NCBI RefSeq assembly: GCF_001274785.1
Contig: NZ_LHPI01000006.1
Coordinates: 1-64,000 of the forward strand
Direction: 5' to 3'
Source of the DNA: Vibrio hepatarius
GTDB lineage: Bacteria; Pseudomonadota; Gammaproteobacteria; Enterobacterales; Vibrionaceae
Length of the DNA: 64,000 nt
Shown here: piece by piece, positions 44,853 through 54,602 of the stretch
Layout of the letters: the number at the start of each line of letters is the position of its first letter
Numbering within the stretch: position 1 is the stretch's first letter
Made by a program: the position numbers and the translations under genes
The notes under the pieces: generated by a model
Told to the model about the DNA's origin: nothing
Databases searched by the model: none
Seen by the model: the letters and a program-made list of their open reading frames with translations, nothing else

Positions 44853-47258
44853 ATGAAATACGGCTATTTCGATAACGACAATCGTGAATACGTCATCACT
44901 CGCCCAGACGTTCCTGCGCCATGGACTAACTACTTAGGCACAGAAAAATTTTGTACTGTTATCTCCCACAACGCAGGGGGATACTCATTCTACAATTCTC
45001 CTGAATATAACCGTGTTACTAAGTTCCGCCCAAACGCAACCTTCGACCGCCCAGGCCATTATGTTTACCTGCGCGACGATGAAACGGGTGACTACTGGTC
45101 TATCTCATGGCAACCGGTAGCAAAAAGCCTAGACGAAGCGAACTACGAAGTTCGTCACGGCTTGTCTTACTCTAAATTCAAGTGTGAATACAGCGATATT
45201 AGCGCGACGAAAACACTCTTCGTACCAAAAGGTGAAGACGCTGAGATTTGGGATGTGGTGATTAAAAACACCTCAGACAAACCGCGTACTATTAGTGCGT
45301 TTTCATTTGTTGAGTTCTCGTTCAGCCACATTCAATCAGACAACCAAAACCACCAGATGTCTTTGTACTCGGCTGGTACTGCTTACAAAGATGGTGTGAT
45401 TGAATACGACTTATATTACAACACCAACGACTTCGAAGGTTTCTACTACCTAGCGTCAACATTCGACCCAGACTCATACGATGGTCAGCGTGACAGCTTC
45501 CTAGGTCTGTACCGTGACGAAGCGAATCCTCTGGCTGTAGAACAAGGTAAGTGCTTCAACACTGCGCAAACGTGTTACAACCACTGTGGCTCGCTGCATA
45601 AGCAATTTACTATCCAGCCGGGCGAAGAAGTTCGTTTCGCTTACATCCTAGGTATCGGCAAAGGTAATGGTGAGCGTCTACGTGCGAAGTACCAAGACCT
45701 AGCGGAAGTAGATAACGCGTTTGCAGGCATCAAAGCACACTGGGATGAGCGTTGTGGCAAGTTCCAAGTGAAATCGCCAAACGAAGGGCTGGATACCATG
45801 ATCAACGCTTGGACGCTATACCAAGCAGAAACATGTGTGGTTTGGTCTCGTTTTGCATCCTTCATCGAAGTCGGCGGGCGTACTGGCCTTGGTTACCGTG
45901 ATACCGCGCAGGACGCGATTTCAGTACCACATGCAAACCCAGCGATGACACGCAAGCGCATTGTTGACCTACTACGCGGCCAAGTGAAAGCAGGTTATGG
46001 CCTACACCTATTTGATCCAGATTGGTTCGACCCAGAAAAAGCTGACGTTAAACCGTCTAAATCTCCAACGGTGGTTCCTACGCCATCTGATGAAGACAAG
46101 ATCCACGGCATCGAAGATACCTGTTCTGATGACCACTTGTGGTTAGTGCCAACTATCTGTAAGTACGTGATGGAAACGGGTGAGCACAGCTTCTTCGACG
46201 AAGTGATCCCTTATGCTGATGGTGGCGACGCAACTGTGTATGACCACATGAAAGCCGCACTAGACTTCTCAGCTGAATACGTGGGTCAAACCGGTATCTG
46301 TAAGGGTTTGCGTGCAGACTGGAACGACTGTCTAAACTTAGGTGGCGGTGAGTCTTCAATGGTGTCGTTCCTACACTTCTGGGCACTTCAAGAGTTCATC
46401 GACCTAGCAAAATACCTAGGCAAAGACGCTGACGTAGAGAAATACACCGAGATGGCGGCAAACGTCCGCGAAGCGTGTGAAACTCACCTGTGGGACGACG
46501 AAGGCGGTTGGTACATCCGTGGTCTAACCAAAGATGGCGATAAAATCGGTACTGCGCAACAAAAAGAAGGTCGCGTACACCTTGAGTCAAACACGCTAGC
46601 AGTTCTGTCTGGCGCGGTATCTCAAGAACGTGGTGAAAAGGCGATGGATGCAGTCGATGAGAACCTTTTCTCTGAGTACGGCCTGCACCTTAACTCTCCA
46701 TCATTTGCGACACCAAATGACGATATCGGCTTCGTCACACGCGTATACCAAGGCGTAAAAGAAAACGGTGCAATCTTCTCTCATCCAAACCCTTGGGCAT
46801 GGGTAGCGGAAGCGAAATTGGGTCGCGGTGACCGTGCGATGAAGTTCTATGACGCACTTAACCCATACAACCAAAACGACATCATCGAGAAGCGTATCGC
46901 AGAACCGTACTCGTACGTGCAGTTCATCATGGGGCGTGACCATCAAGACCACGGTCGTGCAAACCACCCATGGCTAACGGGGACATCAGGCTGGGCTTAC
47001 TTCGCGGTAACTAACTTTATCTTGGGTGTTCGTACTGGTTTCGACGGCCTGACCATCGACCCATGTATTCCAACTAACTGGCCTAGTTTTGAGGTGACTC
47101 GCCAATGGCTTGGCGCAACTTACAACATCAAAGTAGAGAACCCGAATTCCGTCAGTAAAGGCGTGAAATCTATCACCATCAACGGTGAAGCAGTATCTGG
47201 CGCGGTGCCTGTACAAGCAGAAGGCAGTGTCAATGACGTTGTCGTTGTTCTTGGCTAA
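44853..47258 (+). CDS. chbP: N,N'-diacetylchitobiose phosphorylase, GH94
   Basis: This 801-residue cytoplasmic enzyme cleaves (GlcNAc)2 with phosphate to GlcNAc-1-phosphate and GlcNAc, saving one ATP. The length equals that of the characterised Vibrio proteolyticus enzyme, and the catalytic acid falls at D492 (in RADWNDCLNLGG), the same number. An N-terminal beta-sandwich (about 1–260) is followed by an (alpha/alpha)6 barrel. GGGXGS-type phosphate contacts include HxxTSG (WLTGTSGWAYF, near 710). AAGGAAA lies 6 nt before the ATG. Codon bias is strong. Its product GlcNAc-1-P is passed to the mutase encoded next. Confidence 0.96.
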   Translation: MKYGYFDNDNREYVITRPDVPAPWTNYLGTEKFCTVISHNAGGYSFYNSPEYNRVTKFRPNATFDRPGHYVYLRDDETGDYWSISWQPVAKSLDEANYEVRHGLSYSKFKCEYSDISATKTLFVPKGEDAEIWDVVIKNTSDKPRTISAFSFVEFSFSHIQSDNQNHQMSLYSAGTAYKDGVIEYDLYYNTNDFEGFYYLASTFDPDSYDGQRDSFLGLYRDEANPLAVEQGKCFNTAQTCYNHCGSLHKQFTIQPGEEVRFAYILGIGKGNGERLRAKYQDLAEVDNAFAGIKAHWDERCGKFQVKSPNEGLDTMINAWTLYQAETCVVWSRFASFIEVGGRTGLGYRDTAQDAISVPHANPAMTRKRIVDLLRGQVKAGYGLHLFDPDWFDPEKADVKPSKSPTVVPTPSDEDKIHGIEDTCSDDHLWLVPTICKYVMETGEHSFFDEVIPYADGGDATVYDHMKAALDFSAEYVGQTGICKGLRADWNDCLNLGGGESSMVSFLHFWALQEFIDLAKYLGKDADVEKYTEMAANVREACETHLWDDEGGWYIRGLTKDGDKIGTAQQKEGRVHLESNTLAVLSGAVSQERGEKAMDAVDENLFSEYGLHLNSPSFATPNDDIGFVTRVYQGVKENGAIFSHPNPWAWVAEAKLGRGDRAMKFYDALNPYNQNDIIEKRIAEPYSYVQFIMGRDHQDHGRANHPWLTGTSGWAYFAVTNFILGVRTGFDGLTIDPCIPTNWPSFEVTRQWLGATYNIKVENPNSVSKGVKSITINGEAVSGAVPVQAEGSVNDVVVVLG

Positions 47259-47266
47259 TTAAGCGC

Positions 47267-47287
47267 GGAGCCTCCTCGTGAGGCTCC
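47267..47287 (+). promoter_or_regulatory. Intercistronic hairpin between chbP and the mutase gene
   Basis: GGAGCCTC-CTCGT-GAGGCTCC is a perfect 8-bp stem with no strong T run, starting 9 nt after the chbP stop. It probably protects the upstream message or reduces downstream expression. Confidence 0.65.
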
Positions 47288-47311
47288 TACTATGAATTAA
47301 GGATTATAGAT

Positions 47312-48724
47312 ATGATCAAATTCGGAACAGGTGGCTGGCGCGCATTTATTGGTGAGGAATTTACCAAAGATAACGTACGTCTTGTCGCTCAGGCAGTGGC
47401 CAACATCATCAACGCTGAAAACGTTGCACAAAAAGGCTTTGTGATCGGTTATGACCGCCGTTTTTTATCTGACAAAGCTGGTCGTTGGTTTGCAGAAGTT
47501 CTCGCGGCAAACGGCGTAACCGTCAGCTTTATCGATAAGTTTGTCCCAACACCGATTGTGATGTTCAAGGCAAAAGAGATGGGCTGTGCTTATTCGGCGT
47601 GTATTACCGCTTCTCACAACCCTGCTGATTATAACGGCGTCAAAATATTTATCGAAGGTGGCCGTGACGCAGACGAAGTGATCACACAGAAAATTGAATC
47701 ACAGATAGCTGTGCTGAGCGCTGACAAAGTTCAAAGCGTCGACTTCGAACAAGCGGTAGAAGACAAGTTGATCGAAGTGATCAATCCAATGAACGAGTTC
47801 GTCGATTCCATCATTAACTTTATCGACATCGAAGCGATCAAAAAGGCCAACTTGCGCGTGTTGATCGACCCAATGTTTGGTGTAGCGAAAAACGCGCTAC
47901 AAACGGTATTGATCAATGGTCGTTGTGACGTAGACGTGATCAACGATGGTAAAAACCCAGATTTTGGTGGCCTAATGCCGTCACCGAGCGCTGCGACACT
48001 TTACCGTTTGATGCACCTCGTCGCGGAGCAAGGTTACGACATTGGTATCGGTACCGATGGTGACGCGGACCGACTCGGTATCATCGACGAGAAAGGTCAC
48101 TTTATCCATCCAAACGAAGTATTGCTCCTGTTGTACTACTACTTACTCGAGTACAAAGGCTGGTCGGGTTCTGTAGTGCGTAACATTGCCACCACTCACC
48201 TGCTTGACAAGATTGCAGAGGACCACGGTGAGAAGTGCTTTGAAGTACCAGTAGGCTTTAAGCATATCAGCTCGCAGATGGAAGCAGACGACTCGCTAAT
48301 TGGTGGTGAAAGTTCGGGCGGTTTAACCATTCGTGGCCACATTAAAGGCAAAGATGGCGTATTTGCCTCGAGTCTATTAGTAGAAATGATTTCAGTCACG
48401 GGTAAAAAGCTCTCTGAGCTACTGGACGAAATCTACGCCAAATACGGTTACGCTTACATGGCGGAAGGTGACTGCAAGTTCAAACCTGCACAGAAAGAAA
48501 TCCTGCACAACCGCATCTACGTTGAGAAGCAACTACCTGACTTTGAGTTTGAAATTGAAAAAGTCAGCTACGAAGATGGGGCAAAAGTCTACTTCAAAAA
48601 CGGTGGCTGGATCATCGCAAGATTCTCGGGAACCGAGCCATTGCTGCGTATCTTTGCCGAAATGGCTGATAAAGAGACCGCAGAACACGTGGTGCAGCAA
48701 TTTAAAGACTTCTTACAGCTGTAA
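47312..48724 (+). CDS. Phosphohexomutase, probable GlcNAc-phosphate mutase of chitobiose catabolism
   Basis: This 470-residue alpha-D-phosphohexomutase has the phosphoserine loop CITASHNPADYNGVKIF (near 100), the metal loop GIGTDGDADRLGI (near 245), the sugar loop IGGESSGGLTIRGH (near 330) and the phosphate loop ARFSGTEPLLRIF (near 435). It is not GlmM: sequence loops and length differ from the chromosomal glmM at 9558–10898. As the last gene of the chitobiose operon it most likely turns GlcNAc-1-P from ChbP into GlcNAc-6-P for deacetylation and glycolysis. A terminator follows. Confidence 0.87.
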   Translation: MIKFGTGGWRAFIGEEFTKDNVRLVAQAVANIINAENVAQKGFVIGYDRRFLSDKAGRWFAEVLAANGVTVSFIDKFVPTPIVMFKAKEMGCAYSACITASHNPADYNGVKIFIEGGRDADEVITQKIESQIAVLSADKVQSVDFEQAVEDKLIEVINPMNEFVDSIINFIDIEAIKKANLRVLIDPMFGVAKNALQTVLINGRCDVDVINDGKNPDFGGLMPSPSAATLYRLMHLVAEQGYDIGIGTDGDADRLGIIDEKGHFIHPNEVLLLLYYYLLEYKGWSGSVVRNIATTHLLDKIAEDHGEKCFEVPVGFKHISSQMEADDSLIGGESSGGLTIRGHIKGKDGVFASSLLVEMISVTGKKLSELLDEIYAKYGYAYMAEGDCKFKPAQKEILHNRIYVEKQLPDFEFEIEKVSYEDGAKVYFKNGGWIIARFSGTEPLLRIFAEMADKETAEHVVQQFKDFLQL

Positions 48725-48751
48725 CTCTCGTCAGTTTAATAAGCACAAAAC

Positions 48752-48779
48752 AAAAGCCCTGCATATCGCTGGGCTTTTC
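48752..48779 (+). terminator. Terminator at the end of the chitobiose operon
   Basis: AAAAGCCCTGCATATCGCTGGGCTTTT: stem AAGCCC/GGGCTT with T run, between convergent mutase (plus) and fbpC (minus). Confidence 0.8.
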
Positions 48780-48800
48780 TATTCACAAAGAATGATTCGA

Positions 48801-49832
48801 TTAAAAGGCAAGTACGCCTTGCGTTTCCACTTTGACTGAAACCATTTGACCAATAGACAGTGCCTCTGCCGAACTCGCCAATAGCTTGCTGCCACCCGCA
48901 TCAATTACATAACGACAGTGGTCACCCATAAACTGCTGCTCAAGTACGGTCACGCTGCTCTCTTCAGTCGCAGCGATCTGTACGTGTTGAGGACGAAGTA
49001 ACAGTTCACAGTTTGCCTCAAGCTCAATATGTTGTTGCGCTTGCGCTTCCACCACACCCAACTCGGTCGAAAATTCAGATTCTGAAATTCGTTTCGCCGC
49101 TAAGTAACTACCACCGCCAAGAAAATCGGCCACAAACTTACTCGAGGGTTTATAGTAAAGCTCGCCAGCGGTACCGTATTGCTCGATCACGCCGTGATTC
49201 ATTACTGCCATCTTATCGGCGAAAGCAAACGCCTCTTCACGGCTGTGAGTAACAAAAATCGCCGTTACGCCCTGCTTCTTAAAGATCTTGCGGATCTCAC
49301 CAATCAGCTCATGGCGAACTTGGGTATCAATATTAGAAAACGGTTCATCGAGCAACAACAGGTCTGGTTTATACGCCAATGAGCGAGCAATCGCGACACG
49401 TTGCTGTTGGCCGCCAGATAGCTGATGCGGGTAACGCCCACCGAAGTCCTGAAGGTGTACAAGTTCAAGCATTTCAGCAACTTTACTGCGTTTTTCTTCA
49501 ACGCTACAACCTTTCAAGCCAAACGCCACGTTTTGTTCCACGGTTAAGTGAGGAAACAGCGCGTAATCTTGGAAGATCATACCGATATTGCGTTGCTCTG
49601 GTGGCGTCCAGTTTTCGCCATCATCAATGGTCATGCAGTTTAAGCTCATCGTGCCTGAACTGAGCGGTAGTAATCCGGCAACTGCTTTAAGTAGTGTAGT
49701 TTTTCCGCAACCACTGGCACCAAGTAGACAGACGATCTCTCCATGCGCCACTTCTAATGACAGCGACTCCAACACAGTCGTGTTTTGGTCGTACTTACAG
49801 GTCAAATTTTGAATCGAAAGTGCGCAGCTCAT
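48801..49832 (-). CDS. fbpC: Iron(III) ABC transporter ATPase FbpC
   Basis: This 343-residue ABC ATPase has Walker A GASGCGKTTLLKAVAG (near 36), signature LSGGQQQRVAIARSL (near 138), Walker B PDLLLLDEPFSNID (near 158) and a C-terminal TOBE-like regulatory domain (about 265–343) containing LLRPQHVQI. It powers FbpB. Start and stop overlap: the fbpB TAA and the fbpC ATG share one base (TAATG at 49830–49834), a sign of translational coupling. Fur control is inferred from the box before fbpA. Confidence 0.92.
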   Translation of the reverse strand: MSCALSIQNLTCKYDQNTTVLESLSLEVAHGEIVCLLGASGCGKTTLLKAVAGLLPLSSGTMSLNCMTIDDGENWTPPEQRNIGMIFQDYALFPHLTVEQNVAFGLKGCSVEEKRSKVAEMLELVHLQDFGGRYPHQLSGGQQQRVAIARSLAYKPDLLLLDEPFSNIDTQVRHELIGEIRKIFKKQGVTAIFVTHSREEAFAFADKMAVMNHGVIEQYGTAGELYYKPSSKFVADFLGGGSYLAAKRISESEFSTELGVVEAQAQQHIELEANCELLLRPQHVQIAATEESSVTVLEQQFMGDHCRYVIDAGGSKLLASSAEALSIGQMVSVKVETQGVLAF

Positions 49833-51457
49833 TAGTGTGTATGCTCCAGTGAACGGTTAATCAAAACCAGTGGAATTAATCCCACCAAAACCAACAAAAC
49901 AGCAGGAAGAGCGGCCAGCTCCAAGTGCTCGTCTGAGGCAAAGTTGTAAACGTAAGTCGCTAATGTCTCGAAGTTAAATGGACGTAATAGCAAAGCTGCA
50001 TTCAGCTCTTTCATCGACTCGATAAACACCAGTAGACCGGCGATCAAGGCGCCGCGACGTACCAACGGGAAATGGACACGCCACAACATCTGGTTGGAGT
50101 TACAACCCATAGTGCGAGACGCCATATCCAACGACGGAGAAATCTTGCCTAAACTACTCTCGATACTGCCAATCGCGACCGCAGAGAATCGCACTACCAT
50201 GGCGAAAATAATCGCAAACATCGAACCAGAGAAGATTAGTCCCGGCCTGCCCCACTCCATGGCTTTCGCGATATCGTTGACCAAATGGTCCATAAATAGC
50301 ACAGGGACCATAACACCAATCGCCAACACCGTACCGGGCACCGCGTAGCCCATCGATGCCAATCGCATAAACGCTAAGCTCTGACGACCTGGGTTTAAGC
50401 GTTGGCAGAAGTTGACCAATAGCGCGACTGACACACCGATGATGGCGGCGGCGATTGAAACATACAGGCTGTTTAACGCAAACTCGCGGAACTCACTCGT
50501 CCAGCTTTGAGCAAAATATTTGTAGGCGTAAATCAGTAACTGGCCAAGCGGGAAAATAAACGCCACACACACCAATCCCCAACACCAGGTTAATGCCAAC
50601 CACTTTTTCCAACCATTCAGTTCATAGCGGAAATCTTCGCGACTGTTGAACTGGCTTTGGAACAGCTTTTGTCTACGTCGGCTAAAGCGCTCTGCGCTAA
50701 GAAGCAGAATCACAATGACCAACATAATCGCTGAGATTTTAGCTGCAGCAGTCAGGCTTGAGTAGCCTAGCCACGTATCGTACACCGCAGTGGTTAAGGT
50801 GTTGACGGCAAAATAACTCACGGTGCCAAAATCCCCGACGGTTTCCATCGCAACCAACGAAAGCCCCACGGCAATGGAAGGGCGAGCCAAAGGCATAGAA
50901 ATACGGCGGAAACTCTCCCATGGCGAGCATTTCAGTAGGCGAGCAGATTGCAACAGAGAAACGTTTTGCTCCATGAACGCCGCGCGAGCAAGCAGATAAA
51001 CGTAAGGGTACAGCACCAAAGAGAGAACAAACATCGCCCCTGTTAACGTGCGGATGTCTGGGAACCAGTATTCACCCGGTCCCCACCCCGTGAGATCACG
51101 TAGCAGGAGTTGTATCGGCCCAGCGAAATCAAACCAATCGGTGAAGATGTAGCCGACGATATACCCAGGCATCGCCAAAGGTAATACCAATGCCCATTGC
51201 AGTATGCGCTCACTTGGTAAACGGCACATCGCCATTATCCAAGCAGAAGGAATACCAAACACCAACGCTAACGCCATGGTGCCAAGCACCAATACAATGG
51301 TGTTATAGGTGTAAGTAGGCAGCACGGTCGACATCAAATGCGCGAACAGATCGTCGGTTTCGCCTACTGCGGTAAAAAATATCGCTAAGATCGGTAAAAC
51401 CAGTAGCAAAGCAAAAGCTCCACTACTGGTTTTCCATAAATAATTCTTTTCTTTCAT
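49832..51457 (-). CDS. fbpB: Iron(III) ABC transporter permease FbpB
   Basis: This 541-residue fused permease has two homologous halves, each with about six membrane spans and an EAA loop (LLQSARLLKCSPWESFRRISMPLARPSIA near 175, and LDMASRTMGCNSNQMLWRVHFPLVRRG near 445). The double-length arrangement is typical of Fbp/Sfu iron importers. The gene follows fbpA after a 191-nt gap with two hairpins that probably lower its expression relative to the binding protein. Confidence 0.92.
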   Translation of the reverse strand: MKEKNYLWKTSSGAFALLLVLPILAIFFTAVGETDDLFAHLMSTVLPTYTYNTIVLVLGTMALALVFGIPSAWIMAMCRLPSERILQWALVLPLAMPGYIVGYIFTDWFDFAGPIQLLLRDLTGWGPGEYWFPDIRTLTGAMFVLSLVLYPYVYLLARAAFMEQNVSLLQSARLLKCSPWESFRRISMPLARPSIAVGLSLVAMETVGDFGTVSYFAVNTLTTAVYDTWLGYSSLTAAAKISAIMLVIVILLLSAERFSRRRQKLFQSQFNSREDFRYELNGWKKWLALTWCWGLVCVAFIFPLGQLLIYAYKYFAQSWTSEFREFALNSLYVSIAAAIIGVSVALLVNFCQRLNPGRQSLAFMRLASMGYAVPGTVLAIGVMVPVLFMDHLVNDIAKAMEWGRPGLIFSGSMFAIIFAMVVRFSAVAIGSIESSLGKISPSLDMASRTMGCNSNQMLWRVHFPLVRRGALIAGLLVFIESMKELNAALLLRPFNFETLATYVYNFASDEHLELAALPAVLLVLVGLIPLVLINRSLEHTH

Positions 51458-51559
51458 CGCCTAATTACAGCCAGGCTGAGTGAGAGATAAATGCATCTGC
51501 AAATACATCTCATATCCTTTTAATCGTTTAGGGCTAGTTATACCCTTATAAACAAACAA

Positions 51560-51629
51560 CCTCAAGTTACCCTGATAAAAGAGCGACTTGAGGCTGTAAA
51601 TTTATCATCGGTGAGTAAAGTTCTCACCG
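51560..51629 (-). promoter_or_regulatory. Two hairpins between fbpA and fbpB (partial terminator/stabiliser)
   Basis: Reading minus from fbpA, the first stem is CGGTGAG-7 nt-CTCACCG (51609–51629). The second is CCTCAAGT-18 nt-ACTTGAGG (51560–51593), followed by T-rich TTGTTTGTTT. Together they look like a leaky terminator plus 3' stabiliser giving more FbpA than FbpBC. Confidence 0.65.
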
Positions 51630-51648
51630 AGTCAAATCAAACTAACGA

Positions 51649-52662
51649 TTAAAGGTCGAATTTAACTTCGTCTAGTAGCTTGATCGCCGCTTCGTGGTGG
51701 TCAGCGATTTCGTCTAGAGAGATAGTATCAGCTTTAAACTCACCCCAAGATGCTACTAGCTCTGAAGGTTTCACATCTGCTTTTACTGGGTACTCGAAGT
51801 TTACTTCTGCGTACATGCTTTGCGCTGTATCGCCCGCTAGGAATTCCATCAGCTTAAGCGCGTTCTCTTTGTTTGGCGCGTATTTCGCCATTGCCATACC
51901 AGAAATGTTTACGTGTGTACCCGTAGTGTTCTGGTTAGGGAAGTTGATGTATACCGCGTCAGCCCAAGCTTTTTGCTCTTTGTCGTTAACCATCTTGCCT
52001 AGGTAGTAGCTGTTACCAAGAGAAACGTCACATAGACCTTCTTTGATCGCTTTAACCTGTGCACGGTCGTTACCTTGAGGTTTACGAGCTAGGTTTGCTT
52101 TTACGCCTTCTAGCCATTCTTTAGTCGCTGCTTCACCTTGGTGAGCGATCATAGAAGACACTAGAGATACGTTGTATGGGTGTTTACCGCTACGAGTACA
52201 GATTTTGCCTTTGAATTCTGGCTTCGCTAGGTCAGCGTAAGTGAAGTCATCACCTAGTTTGCCTACGCGGTCACGAGAAGAGTAAACGCTACGAGTACGA
52301 GTTGTTAGTGCAAACCACTCGTTCGCTGAATCTTGGTATTGAGCTGGAATGTTCTTTTCTAGAACTGGGCTCTCAACAGGTTGAACCACGCCTTTCTTCG
52401 TTAGCTCTGATAGACGCGCGATATCAACAGTTAGAAGAACGTCAGCTGGGCTGTACTCGCCTTCTTGAACTAGTTTCTCTGCGATACCTTCTTTAGCAAA
52501 CTTAACGTTTACTTTAATGCCGGTCTCTTTAGTAAACTCTTTAAACATAGGTTCAACCAAGAATGGTTGGCGGTATGAGTAAACGTTCACTTCTTCAGCA
52601 GCCATAGCCGTTGGAGCCAGTGTCGCACAAGCTAAAGCAGAAAGAGTTAGCACTTTTTTCAT
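51649..52662 (-). CDS. fbpA: Iron(III)-binding periplasmic protein FbpA
   Basis: This 337-residue class 1 solute-binding protein has a signal peptide (MKKVLTLSALACATLAPTAMA). The mature start EEVNVYSYRQPFLVEPMFKEF and the double-Tyr iron-ligand motif in DVSLGNSYYLGKM (near 220) are those of FbpA/FutA proteins. It delivers ferric iron to FbpBC. A Fur-like box lies 21 bp before the start. Strong codon bias suggests high expression under iron limitation. Confidence 0.93.
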   Translation of the reverse strand: MKKVLTLSALACATLAPTAMAAEEVNVYSYRQPFLVEPMFKEFTKETGIKVNVKFAKEGIAEKLVQEGEYSPADVLLTVDIARLSELTKKGVVQPVESPVLEKNIPAQYQDSANEWFALTTRTRSVYSSRDRVGKLGDDFTYADLAKPEFKGKICTRSGKHPYNVSLVSSMIAHQGEAATKEWLEGVKANLARKPQGNDRAQVKAIKEGLCDVSLGNSYYLGKMVNDKEQKAWADAVYINFPNQNTTGTHVNISGMAMAKYAPNKENALKLMEFLAGDTAQSMYAEVNFEYPVKADVKPSELVASWGEFKADTISLDEIADHHEAAIKLLDEVKFDL

Positions 52663-52682
52663 GGTTCAATCCTTTAAGTATT

Positions 52683-52701
52683 CGTAATGATAACGTTTAT
52701 C
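52683..52701. promoter_or_regulatory. Fur-box-like site upstream of fbpA
   Basis: CGTAATGATAACGTTTATC matches the 19-bp Fur consensus GATAATGATAATCATTATC at 14 positions and lies in the fbpA promoter region. This predicts iron repression of fbpABC. Confidence 0.7.
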
Positions 52702-52750
52702 AGTTGCGTTATTATATTCATGTCGGCTTTAAAAACAATCTCCAAATAAC

Positions 52751-52779
52751 AAAAAACCTGCCTTAGTTGGCAGGTTTTT
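52751..52779 (-). terminator. Terminator of the glnK–amtB operon
   Basis: AAAAACCTGCC-TTAGTT-GGCAGGTTTTT is a strong stem flanked by A and T tracts, downstream of amtB on the minus strand. Confidence 0.9.
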
Positions 52780-52816
52780 GATCTCGTTAAGCGTAACTGA
52801 TTGCAATGCTATTGAT

Positions 52817-54046
52817 TTACTTCACAGTGACGAACTCAGGATAAGCTCCAACGCCACAGTCGTGCATATCCATACCTTCCATCTCTTCGTCTTCCGATAC
52901 TCGGATACCGATGGTGTACTTCAATACCGCCCAAACCGCCAGACTTGCACCAAATACCCAAGCAAAGATAACCGCAGCACCTAGTAGCTGGGAACCAAAG
53001 CTCGCGTCACCATTACTTAGTGGCACAACCATCAGACCAAAGAAGCCACATACACCGTGTACTGAGATAGCACCAACTGGATCATCAATTTTCAGTTTAT
53101 CTAGGCCGATGATGCTAAATACAACAAGCGCACCTGAAACCGCACCGATAGCCACTGAATATAGTGGTGAAGGAGATAGAGGGTCTGCCGTGATAGCAAC
53201 TAGGCCAGCTAGCGCACCGTTGAGGATCATAGTTAGGTCTGCTTTACCCCACGTGGTTTTACATACCAATAGAGCTGCAATTGCACCTGCCGCCGCTGCT
53301 GCGTTGGTGTTCAAGAAGATTTGACCCACTGCCGTCGCATTCTCAAAGTCAGAGACCATTAGCTGAGAACCGCCGTTAAAGCCGAACCAACCGAACCACA
53401 AAATGAACGTACCCACAGTTGCTAGAGGCATGTTTGAACCTGGAATTGGGTAGATTTCACCGTTTTTGCCGTACTTGCCTTTACGAGCACCCAATAGTAA
53501 TACACCAGCTAGCGCCGCTGACGCACCCGCCATATGCACGATACCTGAGCCCGCGAAGTCACTGAAGCCCGCTTCTGATAGGAAACCGCCGCCCCAAGTC
53601 CAGTAGCCTTCCATCGGGTAGATGAACGCCGTTAGTACAGCAGAGAAAATTAAGAATGACCAAAGCTTCATACGTTCTGCTACCGCACCTGACACCACCG
53701 ACATTGCCGTTGCAACAAATACTACTTGGAAGAAGAAGTCAGACTCTAGCGAGTGATCCGCACCTTCCGCTTGCGTACCGATCAGTGCACCAAAAGATGG
53801 CAACCAGCCGCCTTCATCGTTGCCAACATACATAATGTTGTAGCCAACGATGAGGAATGTAGTACAAGCGATTGCGTACAAACAAAAGTTTTTAGTTAAG
53901 ATTTCAGTGGTGTTTTTAGAGCGAACTAAGCCCGCCTCCAGCATCGCAAAGCCTGCTGCCATCCACATGACTAACGCACCTGAAATGAGAAAGAAAAAGG
54001 TATCCAGTGCATATCTAAGTTCTGTTACGGTTGTTGTTAATTCCAT
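52817..54046 (-). CDS. amtB: Ammonium transporter AmtB
   Basis: This 409-residue Amt/Rh channel has about eleven membrane spans. The twin pore histidines are in SGIVHMAGASAALAG (near 168) and GAISVHGVCGFFGLM (near 330), with the phenyl gate and the conserved GFNGGSQLMV loop. It starts without a cleavable signal (MELTTTVTELRYALDTFFFL), as in many marine AmtB proteins. The cytoplasmic C-tail VSEDEEMEGMDMHD is the PII-binding region. glnK lies 26 nt upstream, so the pair forms the classic ammonium sensing and uptake operon. Confidence 0.95.
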   Translation of the reverse strand: MELTTTVTELRYALDTFFFLISGALVMWMAAGFAMLEAGLVRSKNTTEILTKNFCLYAIACTTFLIVGYNIMYVGNDEGGWLPSFGALIGTQAEGADHSLESDFFFQVVFVATAMSVVSGAVAERMKLWSFLIFSAVLTAFIYPMEGYWTWGGGFLSEAGFSDFAGSGIVHMAGASAALAGVLLLGARKGKYGKNGEIYPIPGSNMPLATVGTFILWFGWFGFNGGSQLMVSDFENATAVGQIFLNTNAAAAAGAIAALLVCKTTWGKADLTMILNGALAGLVAITADPLSPSPLYSVAIGAVSGALVVFSIIGLDKLKIDDPVGAISVHGVCGFFGLMVVPLSNGDASFGSQLLGAAVIFAWVFGASLAVWAVLKYTIGIRVSEDEEMEGMDMHDCGVGAYPEFVTVK

Positions 54047-54072
54047 TTTATCGTCTCCAATCCATCGAATTC

Positions 54073-54432
<360 letters not shown>

Positions 54433-54457
54433 CTATCTTCCTTTTACTCAACATAAT

Positions 54458-54472
54458 CCAAGGTGCGTGCCA
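54458..54472 (-). promoter_or_regulatory. Sigma-54-like promoter of glnK–amtB
   Basis: The minus strand reads TGGCACGCACCTTGG, close to the -24/-12 consensus TGGCAC-N5-TTGC(A/T), about 47 bp before the glnK ATG. The -12 GC is GG, so the match is imperfect. NtrC-dependent control is the known pattern for this operon. Confidence 0.6.
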
Positions 54473-54527
54473 GTTTTTTAACTCTTTGTTATATAAGGAC
54501 TTACCTAATCTTGATTGAATAAAAACA

Positions 54528-54557
54528 AAAAGGGCGCACCAATAAGGTGCGCCCTTT
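54528..54557 (-). terminator. Terminator downstream of yacL
   Basis: The minus strand AAAAGGGCGCACC-TTATT-GGTGCGCCCTTTTTG: a 10-bp GC-rich stem with T run, between yacL and glnK. Confidence 0.92.
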
Positions 54558-54602
54558 TCACAAAAATAAAGCAAGCCATCAATTTCGGTGCAACGCCAAA
54601 AC

